From assembly GCA_000381565.1 (NCBI GenBank), contig KB906725.1:339727-403726 (forward strand): a stretch of 64,000 nt of DNA, written 5' to 3'. Shown here one piece after another: positions 8,275 through 16,420 of this stretch. The DNA comes from Oxalobacteraceae bacterium AB_14 (GTDB taxonomy: Bacteria > Pseudomonadota > Gammaproteobacteria > Burkholderiales > Burkholderiaceae_D). A program made the translations under genes and the position numbers. Within the stretch, counting starts at the first letter, position 1. Every line of letters begins with the position of its first letter. The notes beneath the pieces are model-generated. The model worked only from the letters and a program-made list of their open reading frames with translations. It did no database searches and had not been told where the DNA came from.

Positions 8275-9117
8275 ATGACACATAACGCCCGCCAGCGCTT
8301 CGGCGCCTCCGCCAAGCTCAAACTGCACGAAACGGATGCAGACGATGCGGCTTTTTCCAGCCGCTCCGCCAACCCGGAACTGAGCAAGTCCAAGGCCAAG
8401 ATTCTGGACCGCAAGCGCATCGCCGCGCTGATCGACCGCATCAGCGCCTTGCAGGACAAGCTGTACGCGCAACACAAGCAAAAAGTGCTGCTGATCTTGC
8501 AGGGCATGGACACCGCTGGCAAGGACGGCACGATACGCGTCATGTTCAGCGGCATCAGCCCGATGGGCGTGCGCGCGGCCGCCTTCAAGCAGCCGACCGA
8601 CAACGAACTGGCGCACGACTACCTGTGGCGCGTGCATCAGCAGGTGCCGGTCAAGGGCGAGATCGCGATCTTCAACCGCAGCCACTACGAAGACGTGTTG
8701 ATCACCAAGGTGCAGGGCATCATCGACGGCGAGGAGTGCCAGCGCCGCTACGCGCAGATCCGCGATTTCGAACGCATGCTGGCGGAGACGGGCACGGTGA
8801 TCGTCAAGGTGTTCCTGCACATCTCGAAGGAAGAACAGCGCCAGCGCTTGCAGGAGCGGCTGGACGATCCCGACAAGCAGTGGAAATTCAATCCGGCCGA
8901 TGTCGAACAGCGCAAGAAGTGGAACGAGTACCAGCGCGCTTACGAACAGGCCATCCGCGAGACCAACGCGCCGCATGCGCCGTGGTACGTGGTGCCGGCC
9001 AATTCCAAGACCCACCGCAACCTGGTGGTCGCCAGCCTGCTGCTGGAGACCTTGGAAGGCATGGACCTGGCGTACCCCGAACCGCATCCCGATTTGTCCT
9101 CGTTCACCGTGGAATAA
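8275..9117 (+). CDS. polyphosphate kinase 2 family protein
   Basis: A 280-residue PPK2. The Walker A loop is GMDTAGKDGT at about residue 77, and the lid and Walker B region include FNRSHYEDVL followed by KVQG. The PPK2 family moves phosphate between polyphosphate and nucleotides (NMP, NDP or NTP); which nucleotide cannot be read with certainty. The single-domain length fits the one-domain PPK2 classes. It follows the FAD oxidoreductase after 12 bases and is followed by the aldehyde dehydrogenase after 12 bases, so it may be co-transcribed with both. Cytosolic. Confidence 0.92.
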   Translation: MTHNARQRFGASAKLKLHETDADDAAFSSRSANPELSKSKAKILDRKRIAALIDRISALQDKLYAQHKQKVLLILQGMDTAGKDGTIRVMFSGISPMGVRAAAFKQPTDNELAHDYLWRVHQQVPVKGEIAIFNRSHYEDVLITKVQGIIDGEECQRRYAQIRDFERMLAETGTVIVKVFLHISKEEQRQRLQERLDDPDKQWKFNPADVEQRKKWNEYQRAYEQAIRETNAPHAPWYVVPANSKTHRNLVVASLLLETLEGMDLAYPEPHPDLSSFTVE

Positions 9118-9129
9118 AGGAGCTTACCC

Positions 9130-10584
9130 ATGCTGCAACTTAAAGATCCCAGCCTGCTGCGCCAGCAGGCCTACGTCAACGGCGAGTGGAGCGATGCCGA
9201 CAACGGCGCCACGCTGGCCGTGACCAATCCCGCCACCGGCGAGCAGCTCGGCACCGTGCCGCTGATGGGCGCCGCCGAAACGCGCCGCGCCATCGCCGCC
9301 GCCAACGCTGCCTGGCCGGCCTGGCGCAAGAAGAGCGCCAAGGAGCGTGCCCTCATCCTGCGCAAGTGGAATGACCTGATCCTGGAAAACACCGAAGACC
9401 TGGCGCAGCTGATGACGGCCGAACAAGGCAAGCCGCTGGCCGAGTCGCGCGGCGAGGTGGCCTATGGCGCATCGTTCATCGAATGGTTCGGCGAAGAAGC
9501 CAAGCGCGTGTCCGGCGAAACGCTGGCCTCGCCATGGCCGGACCGCCGTTTGGTGGTGACCAAGGAGCCGATCGGCGTCTGCGCCGCCATCACGCCGTGG
9601 AACTTCCCGATCGCGATGATCACCCGCAAGGCCGGCCCGGCGCTGGCCGCCGGTTGTCCGATGGTGCTCAAGCCCGCCGAATCGACGCCTTACTGCGCGC
9701 TGGCGCTGGCGGTATTGGCCGAGCGCGCGGGCGTGCCGGCCGGCGTGTTCAGCGTGGTGACCGGCACGCCGAAGGAGATCGGCGCCGAAATGACATCCAA
9801 CCCGACCGTGCGCAAGCTGACCTTCACCGGCTCGACAGCGGTGGGCCGTTTGCTGATGGAGCAGAGCGCCAAGACCATCAAGAAGCTGTCGCTGGAACTG
9901 GGCGGCAACGCGCCGTTCATCGTGTTCGACGACGCCGACCTGGATGCGGCGGTGGAGGGGGCGCTGGCCTCCAAATACCGCAACGCCGGCCAGACCTGCG
10001 TCTGCGCCAACCGCATCTACGTGCAGGACGGCGTGTACGAACAGTTTGCCGAAAAGCTGGTGGCCGCCGTGGCCAGGCTCAAGGTCGGCAACGGCGCGGA
10101 CGAGGGCGTGACGCAAGGCCCGCTGATCGATGAAAAGGCGCTACAGAAGGTCGAGCAGCACGTGGCCGACGCGCTGGCCAAGGGCGGCCGCCTGCTGGCC
10201 GGCGGCAAACGGCATGCGCTGGGCCACAGCTTCTTCCAGCCGACCGTGATCGCCGACGTCACCAGCGACATGATCGTCGCCACCGAGGAAACCTTTGGCC
10301 CGCTGGCGCCGCTGTTCCGCTTCACGACCGACGAGGAAGCCGTGGAACTGGCCAACAACACCGAGTTCGGCCTGGCCAGCTACTTCTACTCGCGCGACAT
10401 CGGCCGCATCTGGCGCGTGGCTGAGGGGCTGGAGAGCGGCATGGTCGGCGTCAACACCGGCCTGATCTCCAACGAGATCGCACCGTTCGGCGGCGTCAAG
10501 CAATCGGGCCTGGGGCGCGAGGGCTCGCACTACGGGCTGGACGACTACCTGGTCATCAAATACATCTGCCTCGGCGGCATTTAG
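9130..10584 (+). CDS. gabD: NAD(P)-dependent succinate-semialdehyde dehydrogenase
   Basis: A 484-residue aldehyde dehydrogenase of the SSADH type. Conserved parts are ITPWNFPIAMITRK (cofactor), FTGSTAVGR, the general base Glu256 in LELGGNAPF, and nucleophile Cys290 in GQTCVCANR. The C-terminal GGVKQSGLGREGS is typical of GabD. It oxidises succinate semialdehyde to succinate at the end of the GABA and putrescine breakdown routes. Its location downstream of the polyamine cluster is therefore suggestive. AAGGAG lies upstream of the ATG. Its last 4 bases overlap the convergent gene at 10581. Confidence 0.93.
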   Translation: MLQLKDPSLLRQQAYVNGEWSDADNGATLAVTNPATGEQLGTVPLMGAAETRRAIAAANAAWPAWRKKSAKERALILRKWNDLILENTEDLAQLMTAEQGKPLAESRGEVAYGASFIEWFGEEAKRVSGETLASPWPDRRLVVTKEPIGVCAAITPWNFPIAMITRKAGPALAAGCPMVLKPAESTPYCALALAVLAERAGVPAGVFSVVTGTPKEIGAEMTSNPTVRKLTFTGSTAVGRLLMEQSAKTIKKLSLELGGNAPFIVFDDADLDAAVEGALASKYRNAGQTCVCANRIYVQDGVYEQFAEKLVAAVARLKVGNGADEGVTQGPLIDEKALQKVEQHVADALAKGGRLLAGGKRHALGHSFFQPTVIADVTSDMIVATEETFGPLAPLFRFTTDEEAVELANNTEFGLASYFYSRDIGRIWRVAEGLESGMVGVNTGLISNEIAPFGGVKQSGLGREGSHYGLDDYLVIKYICLGGI

Positions 10585-11072
10585 GGCGCGCCTAGCCGCA
10601 CCAGCACGGTGGCCGGCGCCGCGCCGGTCAGCCGGTCGACCATGCCCTTGACGGCCGCCATCTGGTGGCCGGATTGCTGCGCGAAGCGCGGATCGTCATA
10701 GGAAAACCAGTCCCAGCACGCGTTGGGATTGGTGTACGGGCAGATCGCCGACGCTCGCGGATACAGCACCACGATCTTGTTGCTGTCGGCCCAGGCGTTG
10801 CAGCCGGCGTGTTCAACGAAAGTGGTGCCGATGTGGTCCAGGTCTTGCAGGCAGCCTTGGAAAGCCACGTGCAGCTTGCAGCCTGCGCCCTGCACCGTCT
10901 CCGAGAAGGCCAGCTCGAACTGCACCGTCATGTAGGCGACGGACGAGAGGCCGGAAACGGTGACCTGGGTGGTCGTCATATTCGGCAGTGGCGCCACCGG
11001 TGGCGTCTGTGCGTGGGCCGCGCCCATGCCCATGCCCATTAACAGCCACAGCAAACACAGTCTTCTCACCAT
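10581..11072 (-). CDS. secreted PHB-depolymerase-like protein with internal deletion (probable remnant)
   Basis: A 163-residue protein with a signal peptide (MVRRLCLLWLLMGMGMGAAHAQ). Residues 36-64 (TQVTVSGLSSVAYM...) match the lipase-box region of type-1 PHB depolymerases. The chain then passes straight to CKLHVAFQGC at 65-74, the oxyanion region normally found well over 100 residues later, and continues with WADSNKIVVLYP, NACWDWFSYDD and QMAAVKGMVDRL. The middle of the domain, which carries the catalytic Asp and His, is absent. The box is GLSSV rather than GLSSG, and the oxyanion His is Gln72. The frame is intact but catalysis looks impossible. I infer an in-frame internal deletion of an ancestral depolymerase. 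Confidence 0.72.
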   Translation of the reverse strand: MVRRLCLLWLLMGMGMGAAHAQTPPVAPLPNMTTTQVTVSGLSSVAYMTVQFELAFSETVQGAGCKLHVAFQGCLQDLDHIGTTFVEHAGCNAWADSNKIVVLYPRASAICPYTNPNACWDWFSYDDPRFAQQSGHQMAAVKGMVDRLTGAAPATVLVRLGAP

Positions 11073-11235
11073 GCTCTCCTTGCCCAGGATCTGGCATTCG
11101 AGTGTGGGCAGGGGAGTGCGTTTTGCTTAACTTTGCTCAATCGTGCGCGGGGCGTGGATTGCCATTCACAGCCTCGGCAAGCAGGGTGTCGGCGTTTGGC
11201 ATAAAATGGTTTTTTCCCTTTTTCGGCCCATCACC

Positions 11236-11838
11236 ATGTCCAAGACCTTTGCCCAGTTATGCCTGCTTTCCTCGCTGACTCTGCTGGCCAGCGCGTCCGC
11301 GTTTGCCCAGGCGCCCGCCGCCGCGCCGACGGCGGCCCCGGCCGCTGCGGCGGGCAGCTGCCCGGCCATACTCAAACAGACCTTCAAGCGCTTGCAGGAC
11401 GAGTCGCCGCAGGACCTGTGCCAGTACGCCGGCAAGGTGATCCTGGTGGTCAACACGGCCAGCTACTGCGGCTTCACCAGCCAGTACGAAGGCCTGGAGG
11501 CGATGTACGCCAAGTATGGCAGCAAGGGCCTGGTGGTGCTGGGCTTCCCGTCGAATGATTTTGGCCAGCAGGAGCCGGGCAGCAGCAAGGAGATCGCCGA
11601 TTTCTGCTACAACACCTACGGCGTGAAGTTCCCGATGTTCGCCAAGTCGGTGGTGTCGGGCAAGGAGCCGAATCCGCTGTTCGCCAACCTGATCAAAATC
11701 ACCGGCAAGGCGCCGGCCTGGAACTTCCACAAATACCTGATCGACCGCAACGGCAAGGTGGTGGAAAACTTCGGCAGCAAGGTCACGCCTTCCGACAAGC
11801 AACTGGTCGGCGCGGTGGAAAAAGCGCTGGCGATGTAG
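11236..11838 (+). CDS. periplasmic glutathione peroxidase family protein
   Basis: A 200-residue thiol peroxidase. The start at 11236 is chosen because it gives a clean signal peptide (MSKTFAQ...ASASAFAQ); an in-frame ATG at 11206 is possible but would put charge before the signal. After an Ala/Pro-rich spacer the domain has the peroxidatic Cys78 in NTASYCGFTSQY, the GFPSNDFGQQEPG segment with the active-site Gln, and WNFHKYLI with the Trp. It reduces peroxides, probably with thioredoxin as the reductant, as in most bacterial Cys-type GPx. It is a single gene. Confidence 0.9.
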   Translation: MSKTFAQLCLLSSLTLLASASAFAQAPAAAPTAAPAAAAGSCPAILKQTFKRLQDESPQDLCQYAGKVILVVNTASYCGFTSQYEGLEAMYAKYGSKGLVVLGFPSNDFGQQEPGSSKEIADFCYNTYGVKFPMFAKSVVSGKEPNPLFANLIKITGKAPAWNFHKYLIDRNGKVVENFGSKVTPSDKQLVGAVEKALAM

Positions 11839-11918
11839 GTTGTGCTGAACTTTTGAGCAGGACCGGGGTCTACCAGTAATGGCTGCCCCGGCGGCTCAAT
11901 CGTCAGAGTGGAGGCGCC

Positions 11919-12176
11919 ATGGCGCACAATAGCGATGTGCTTGATATCTCGGTTGGCAGCATTACCCTCCGGACCAAACCGTCGACAGCCCATCAATTGG
12001 TACGACCGCGCAACTTTGGCAGGCGCGCCGTGATCACATTAGCCGATGTGCTCGCTGAGCCTGGCACGCCCATTTTTAGTGCCGATCCGCAAGACCCCAA
12101 TCTGGTGATCCGCGAACTCGACGGCCGGACCGCGAGAGGCTATTTCAGAGATGGGAAGTTTGTGGAGGTTCTATAA
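11919..12176 (+). CDS. small hypothetical protein A, candidate antitoxin paralogue
   Basis: An 85-residue protein starting MAHNSDVLDISVGS, with a strong Shine-Dalgarno (GTGGAGGCGCC) before the ATG. The C-terminal half, PIFSADPQDPNLVIRELD followed by a GYFRDGKFVEVL ending, is clearly similar to the next gene product (PLFSADPSDPTIIIRKL...GKFVEIK). The N-terminal halves differ. No known domain is recognised. It lies 21 bases before its paralogue and upstream of the zeta-like kinase. I infer an antitoxin or chaperone role from position only. Base composition is lower in GC than the flanking genes. Confidence 0.72.
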   Translation: MAHNSDVLDISVGSITLRTKPSTAHQLVRPRNFGRRAVITLADVLAEPGTPIFSADPQDPNLVIRELDGRTARGYFRDGKFVEVL

Positions 12177-12197
12177 TTAAAACGGCGGGAGGACTTT

Positions 12198-12452
12198 ATG
12201 GCGCGTAACAGAAAGTTGCAGATAGTAGTTCCACCGGTTGCAGATGATGCCGATCTGCGAGACAGCCGTCGTGTAGCCAAGGCCTTGCCTGCGGCAGTAG
12301 CCGCTTTGCCTGCTGAACTGAATCTGCACTTCAAAAGCGATACTCCGCTGTTTTCTGCCGATCCGTCCGATCCGACGATCATCATCCGCAAGCTCAAGCG
12401 AAAAACCTCTCGCGGCCGCTATGTTGGCGGTAAGTTTGTCGAGATAAAGTGA
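12198..12452 (+). CDS. small hypothetical protein B, candidate antitoxin paralogue
   Basis: An 84-residue protein starting MARNRKLQIVVPP, with a very strong Shine-Dalgarno (GGGAGGA). The C-terminal region shares FSADP-DP, an Ile/Arg-rich strand and a GKFVEIK ending with the gene before it. The N-terminal half is different and basic. It stops 61 bases before the preferred start of the kinase gene, or 7 bases before that gene's alternative GTG. Small proteins directly 5' to zeta-family kinases are typically their antitoxins, so this nearer paralogue is the best antitoxin candidate. No homologue is recognised with certainty. Confidence 0.72.
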   Translation: MARNRKLQIVVPPVADDADLRDSRRVAKALPAAVAALPAELNLHFKSDTPLFSADPSDPTIIIRKLKRKTSRGRYVGGKFVEIK

Positions 12453-12513
12453 GCGCATTGTGCGCATTGTGCGCATGGTACGCAGCGTTCGCAGCGTTCG
12501 CGTAGCAGTCCGC
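12453..12513 (+). repeat. degenerate 9-nt tandem repeats before the kinase gene
   Basis: From 12460 there are five 9-base units of the type GTGCGCATT, GTGCGCATG, GTACGCAGC, GTTCGCAGC, GTTCGCGTA. Read from the GTG at 12460 they encode Val-Arg-X repeats in frame with the kinase. They leave the kinase start uncertain (GTG 12460, ATG 12475 or ATG 12514). Confidence 0.6.
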
Positions 12514-13209
12514 ATGGCGCTTCCGCAGGAGAGCAGGCAACTGGCCATTATCCTCTGCGGTCACAATGGATCGGGAAAGTCGACCTTATGGCACGAGTTT
12601 CTGGCTGATCATTTCAAAATTCCGCTATTAAACGCTGATCGACTGTTGCTATCGTTGTTGCCTGAACAGCATGGCAGCCGTCTTTGGCCTGCATGGGCGC
12701 AAAGATTTCGCGATCAAGATTCCTTATGGATGGGTATTTCCCAACGTAGTATCACTGGCTTGATGGACGAGGCTATTGCCAAGCAAGCCACTTTTGCCTT
12801 CGAGACCGTGTTTTCATGTTGGCAGCCAATGCCTGACCGGACTGTTCATAGCAAGATAGACCTGATACAGCGACTTCGCAGCGCTGGCTACTTTGTAGTG
12901 TTGTTGTTCGTTGGCCTGGCCGATGTCGGCCTTTCCATCGGGCGAGTACTGACACGGGTACATGAGGGAGGCCATAAAGTTGCGCACCGCAAGCTGATCG
13001 AGCGCTTTCCACGTACCCAGCAGGCGGTTGCGCATGCGCTGGGCGTCGTGGATGCTGCGATTCTGTTTGATAACAGCGGTGCGCTTCAGCAGACTTACAC
13101 TCCCGTCCATGTACGCGCAAACAAACAGATTCTGTTCGATATCCGCGAAGCGGGATCTCCTGCGGGGGCCATCACGCAATGGCTGGATGTGGTTGCGCCG
13201 TTGTCGTGA
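12514..13209 (+). CDS. zeta-toxin-like P-loop kinase
   Basis: A 231-residue protein from ATG 12514. This start is preferred because the P-loop strand follows 8 residues later, as in relatives; in-frame upstream starts at 12460 and 12475 only add Val-Arg repeats. Motifs in order: Walker A GHNGSGKST, LNADRLLLSLLPE, the substrate-site FAFETVFS, then RVLTRVHEGGHKVAHRKLIERFPRT, which matches the Arg-rich lid of zeta/COG4185 kinases, and ILFDNSG. Zeta kinases phosphorylate UDP-GlcNAc-type sugars; whether this one does is unknown. Its 3' end overlaps the convergent rhodanese gene by 38 bases. Lower GC suggests acquisition. Confidence 0.8.
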   Translation: MALPQESRQLAIILCGHNGSGKSTLWHEFLADHFKIPLLNADRLLLSLLPEQHGSRLWPAWAQRFRDQDSLWMGISQRSITGLMDEAIAKQATFAFETVFSCWQPMPDRTVHSKIDLIQRLRSAGYFVVLLFVGLADVGLSIGRVLTRVHEGGHKVAHRKLIERFPRTQQAVAHALGVVDAAILFDNSGALQQTYTPVHVRANKQILFDIREAGSPAGAITQWLDVVAPLS

Positions 13210-13597
13210 GGGCGAAGCCTTCATCCAGCCAACCGGTAATCCCGCCCGGCATCAGTTTGACCGGGCGGCCCAGCTGCGCCAGGCGCACGGCGGCGCGGGC
13301 GGCGCCGTTGCAATGCGGGCCGGCGCAGTACACCACGAACAGCGTGTCGGCCGGGAACTCGGCCAGCCTGGAGCCGATGATCTTGCGGTGCGCCAGGTCC
13401 AGCGCGCCCGGCACGTGGCCGGCTGCGTACTTCTCCGTGCCGCGCACATCGAGCAGAACGAAATCCTGTGGGCCGTTGGTCAGCGCGTCGTGCACGTCCC
13501 AGCAGTCGGTTTCGTAGCTGAAGCTGGCTTCAAAGCGGGCCAGCGCATCGCTGCTGGCAGCGGCGGGTATGGCGGCGACGAGGGACTTGGTGGACAT
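13172..13597 (-). CDS. rhodanese-like domain protein
   Basis: A 141-residue single-domain rhodanese. The start at 13597 is preferred because AAAGGAG lies 6 bases upstream; the longer frame to 13675 has no such site. Motifs are FVLLDVRGTEKYAAGHVPGA and the active-site loop VVYCAGPHCNGA with a candidate catalytic Cys, then a short PGGITGWLDEGF end. It would carry persulfide sulfur. It is divergent from the FtrA-type regulator (13695), a pairing common in proteobacteria, so FtrA probably controls it. The last 38 bases overlap the kinase gene on the other strand. Confidence 0.9.
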   Translation of the reverse strand: MSTKSLVAAIPAAASSDALARFEASFSYETDCWDVHDALTNGPQDFVLLDVRGTEKYAAGHVPGALDLAHRKIIGSRLAEFPADTLFVVYCAGPHCNGAARAAVRLAQLGRPVKLMPGGITGWLDEGFALTTTAQPHPAIA

Positions 13598-13694
13598 CGT
13601 GATCTCCTTTAATGAGTGGACAGTGACGCCATTGTGCGATGCCGCCGCCGTCGCCGGCAATGGCGCATCCGCCATTCTGCGTTAAGATTACGTC

Positions 13695-14651
13695 ATGAAA
13701 AAACATCTGGTTGTCGCACTGGCCTACGACCGCCTGTGCACCTTCGAGTTCGGCTGCACGGTCGAGCTGTTCGCGCTGGAGCGCCCCGAGCTGGAGGTGG
13801 ACTGGTACGACTTCGCCGTCTGCGCCGTCGAACCCGGCACTATCCGCGCGGCCGGCGGCATCACCGTGCAGGCGCCATACGCGCCGGAGCTGCTGGAACG
13901 GGCCGACACCATCGTCATTCCCGGCTGGCGCGACGTCGACGAGCTGCCGCCGCCGGCCTTGCTGGACATGATACGCGCCGCCCACCTTCGCGGCGCCCGC
14001 CTGTGCTCGATCTGCTCCGGCGTGTTCGTGCTGGCCGCCGCCGGCGTGCTGGACGGTCAGCGCGCCACCACCCACTGGCGCTACGCCGACCGCCTGGCGC
14101 AACGCTATCCACGGATCCAGGTCCGGCCCGACGACCTGTACGTGGACAACGGCCAGATCATCACCGCCGCCGGTTCGGCCGCCGGACTCGACATGCTGCT
14201 GCATCTGGTGCGGCGGGATTACGGCGCCAAGGTCGGCAACCTGGTGGCGCAGCGGCTGGTGGTGGCGCCGCATCGCGAAGGCGGCCAGGCGCAGTTCCTG
14301 CCGCGGCCGATGGCGCAGGGCGAGCAGGGCCGCCTGTCGCGGCTGATGGACTGGCTGCGCAGCCATCCCGAACAGCCGCACACCGTCAACAGCATGGCCG
14401 AACGCGCCGCCATGAGTCCGCGCACCTTGCAGCGCCAGTTCCAGCAGTCCACCGGCCTCGGCCCGGTCGAATGGCTGATCCGTGAGCGCGTCGCCATCGT
14501 CAAGGACATGCTGGAAATTGCGGACCTGCCGCTGGCGCAGATCGCCGAGCGCGCCGGTTTCGGTTCGGAGGAATCGCTGCGCCACCATTTCCGCCGCCTG
14601 GCCGCCACCACGCCGGGCGCCTACCGCCGCCGCTTCGCCCACACGATTTAA
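13695..14651 (+). CDS. ftrA: FtrA-type transcriptional regulator (DJ-1/PfpI-like domain plus AraC HTH)
   Basis: A 318-residue GlxA-family regulator. Residues 1 to about 190 form a DJ-1/PfpI-like domain with IVIPGWRDVDELPP and the nucleophile-elbow-like CSICSGVFVLAAAG. About 215-318 form the AraC double helix-turn-helix (NSMAERAAMSPRTLQRQFQQ and LAQIAERAGFGSEESLRHHFRR). The overall form matches FtrA. It is divergent from the rhodanese gene, with 97 bases between the starts, and most likely activates that gene; this is inferred. Its stop overlaps the convergent solute-binding gene by 4 bases. Confidence 0.9.
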   Translation: MKKHLVVALAYDRLCTFEFGCTVELFALERPELEVDWYDFAVCAVEPGTIRAAGGITVQAPYAPELLERADTIVIPGWRDVDELPPPALLDMIRAAHLRGARLCSICSGVFVLAAAGVLDGQRATTHWRYADRLAQRYPRIQVRPDDLYVDNGQIITAAGSAAGLDMLLHLVRRDYGAKVGNLVAQRLVVAPHREGGQAQFLPRPMAQGEQGRLSRLMDWLRSHPEQPHTVNSMAERAAMSPRTLQRQFQQSTGLGPVEWLIRERVAIVKDMLEIADLPLAQIAERAGFGSEESLRHHFRRLAATTPGAYRRRFAHTI

Positions 14652-15421
14652 TCGATCTTGTAGCGCTTTTGCAGCGCCTTCAGCTCGCCGGAAGCGTCCA
14701 GCTTGCGCATGCCGTCGGCCAGGGCGCGGATCCAGCTGTCGGCCCGCATGTCCTGCGTCGCGAAGCCGATGGTCAGGGGCAGTTCGTGGTCGAGGCAGCC
14801 CGCCTGGCGGACCCGGTCGGCCACATCGAGGCGCTTGCTCAATTGCGCCATGACGGCGCCATGTTCCAGCATCACACGATAACGTCCGCCCAGCAGCTTC
14901 TGCACATTGGTGGTGCCTGCCGACGCGCCGAAGGCGAGCGCGATGAGGGAAGTTTTCTGCCGGTTCTGGGCGATATAGGCATCCATCGGCCCGTCGTCGT
15001 AGCCATAGTCGTCGATCACGCCTATCGCCAGTGCGTTGAGGGAAGCGATGGAGTGGAATGTCCAGTCGTCGCCTGCCCGCGTGTAGAAGCAGGCCCGCGA
15101 GTGCGCCAGGGGAGCGCTCAGGCGCAGGCGCTGATCGATCGGCGGCGCGTACACCCCCTCGATATCGCCATGCGCCGTTTGCGTGATGGCGCGATTGAGC
15201 GGCATGAGCACCGCTTCGGCCCGATACCCTTCCTGCGCCATCGCCAGTGCGGTCAGTTCCACCAGGTAGCCGCCGGGAGGCTTGCCATCGACCGCGCACA
15301 CGAACGGACACCAATCGTCCGAGCCCAGGCGGACCAGCGGGGCGGCCCGCGCCGGCCCCAAGGATGCCAGCATGCCAGCGAGTAGCGCAGCAGCAAACAG
15401 TCGGCCCGCCTTGATCGTCAT
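14648..15421 (-). CDS. periplasmic solute-binding protein (SBP_bac_3 type)
   Basis: A 257-residue protein with a signal peptide (MTIKAGRLFAAALLAG...PARA). The mature part has the two-lobed pattern of polar amino-acid-type binding proteins: GSDDWCPFVC, PPGGYLVELTALAMAQEGY, LMPLNRAI, and the C-terminal SGELKALQKRYKID. No permease or ATPase gene is nearby, so it may be an orphan binding protein or sensor. The ligand is unknown. It is convergent with ftrA (4-base overlap). The stretch 15422-15540 upstream separates it from DUF1428. Confidence 0.85.
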   Translation of the reverse strand: MTIKAGRLFAAALLAGMLASLGPARAAPLVRLGSDDWCPFVCAVDGKPPGGYLVELTALAMAQEGYRAEAVLMPLNRAITQTAHGDIEGVYAPPIDQRLRLSAPLAHSRACFYTRAGDDWTFHSIASLNALAIGVIDDYGYDDGPMDAYIAQNRQKTSLIALAFGASAGTTNVQKLLGGRYRVMLEHGAVMAQLSKRLDVADRVRQAGCLDHELPLTIGFATQDMRADSWIRALADGMRKLDASGELKALQKRYKID

Positions 15422-15540
15422 GCCGCCCTCCCAACTATTTTGGTATCCAAGCTTACCTCATTCGACCGCGCGCACGGCACCGCTTGTCAATTCGGCCATA
15501 TTTGGCTACCCTGAATTTCCATTCTGAGAAGGAGGCAGCC

Positions 15541-15900
15541 ATGTCCTATGTAGACGGTTTTGTGATTCCGGTACCGAAGGAAAATGTTGAGGCGTACAAG
15601 AAAATGTCGCTTGAATGCGGCAAGGTCTGGAAGGAATTCGGTGCGCTCGAATTCCGCGAATGCATCGGCGACGATGTCCCTCCAGGCAAGGTGACGTCGT
15701 TCCCGCTCAGCGTCGATTTGCAGGACGGCGAGTCCGTGGTGTTTTCGTGGATCGTCTACGCCAACCGCGCCGCGCGCGACGAGATCAACGAGAAGGTGAT
15801 GAAAGACCCGCGCATCGCCCATTTCATGGATCCGAAAAATATGCCGTTTGACGGCAAGCGCATGGTCTTCGGTGGCTTCGAAATGATGATCGACCTGTGA
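15541..15900 (+). CDS. DUF1428 family protein (YbaA-like)
   Basis: A 119-residue cytosolic protein that begins MSYVDGFVIPVPKENVEAYKKM, the hallmark N-terminus of DUF1428. GGAGG (AGAAGGAGGCAGCC) precedes the ATG at 15541; a longer reading frame to 15484 lacks a ribosome site. Other conserved parts are GALEFRECIGDD and FDGKRMVFGGFEMM. The fold is a dimeric ferredoxin-like barrel in known structures, and the role is unknown. Its TGA overlaps the ATG of the following acetyltransferase, so the two are coupled. Confidence 0.92.
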   Translation: MSYVDGFVIPVPKENVEAYKKMSLECGKVWKEFGALEFRECIGDDVPPGKVTSFPLSVDLQDGESVVFSWIVYANRAARDEINEKVMKDPRIAHFMDPKNMPFDGKRMVFGGFEMMIDL

Positions 15901-16376
15901 TGCTGGCGCGCCGATCCAGCCAGCCCGGCGACGAGGCCTTCCTGCGCAGCGTGTACGCCTCCACCCGCGCGAACGAAATCGGCTTGTTTGGCTGGCACTC
16001 CAGCCAGGCCGAGATTTTTCTGCGCATGCAGTTCGATGCGCAGGACCGCCACTTCCGCTCGGCCTATCCCGACGCGCAGTTCGATATCGTCGAACTTGAT
16101 GGCGCGCCGATAGGGCGCATCTACGTCGCTCAGCGGCCGCAGCTCACGCACGTGATCGACATCGCGCTGCTGCCGCCATGGCAAGGCCAGGGCATCGGCA
16201 CGCAACTGCTGCAAGGCTTGCAGCAGGACGCCGCGCGCGATGGCGGCAGCATCAGCCTGCACGTGGAGGGCAGCAATCCGGCGCAGCGTTTGTATGGGCG
16301 CCTGGGATTTCGCGTCACCGGCGACGCCGGCTTGTACAAGATGCTGGAGTGGCGCTCTTGCGGGAACTTCGAATAA
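15900..16376 (+). CDS. GNAT family N-acetyltransferase
   Basis: A 158-residue acetyltransferase starting at the ATG that overlaps the DUF1428 stop (GTGATG; a GTG three bases earlier is also possible). Motif A, IALLPPWQGQGIGTQLLQGLQQDA, carries the acetyl-CoA pyrophosphate loop Q-x-x-G-x-G. SLHVEGSNPAQRLYGRLGF is motif B. The substrate cannot be predicted. A REP-like palindrome at 16421 lies between it and the convergent pabB gene and could serve as a shared terminator. Confidence 0.9.
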   Translation: MLARRSSQPGDEAFLRSVYASTRANEIGLFGWHSSQAEIFLRMQFDAQDRHFRSAYPDAQFDIVELDGAPIGRIYVAQRPQLTHVIDIALLPPWQGQGIGTQLLQGLQQDAARDGGSISLHVEGSNPAQRLYGRLGFRVTGDAGLYKMLEWRSCGNFE

Positions 16377-16420
16377 GCCCGCCATTCCCTCCATGCTGCG
16401 TCTCTGACCATGCGAGCCAT

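Noticed and set aside
6514..9087. 857-codon open frame on the minus strand
   Set aside because: It is antisense to the FAD oxidoreductase and PPK2 genes, has Arg/His/Gly-rich composition and no domain. It reflects GC-rich codon use of the real genes.
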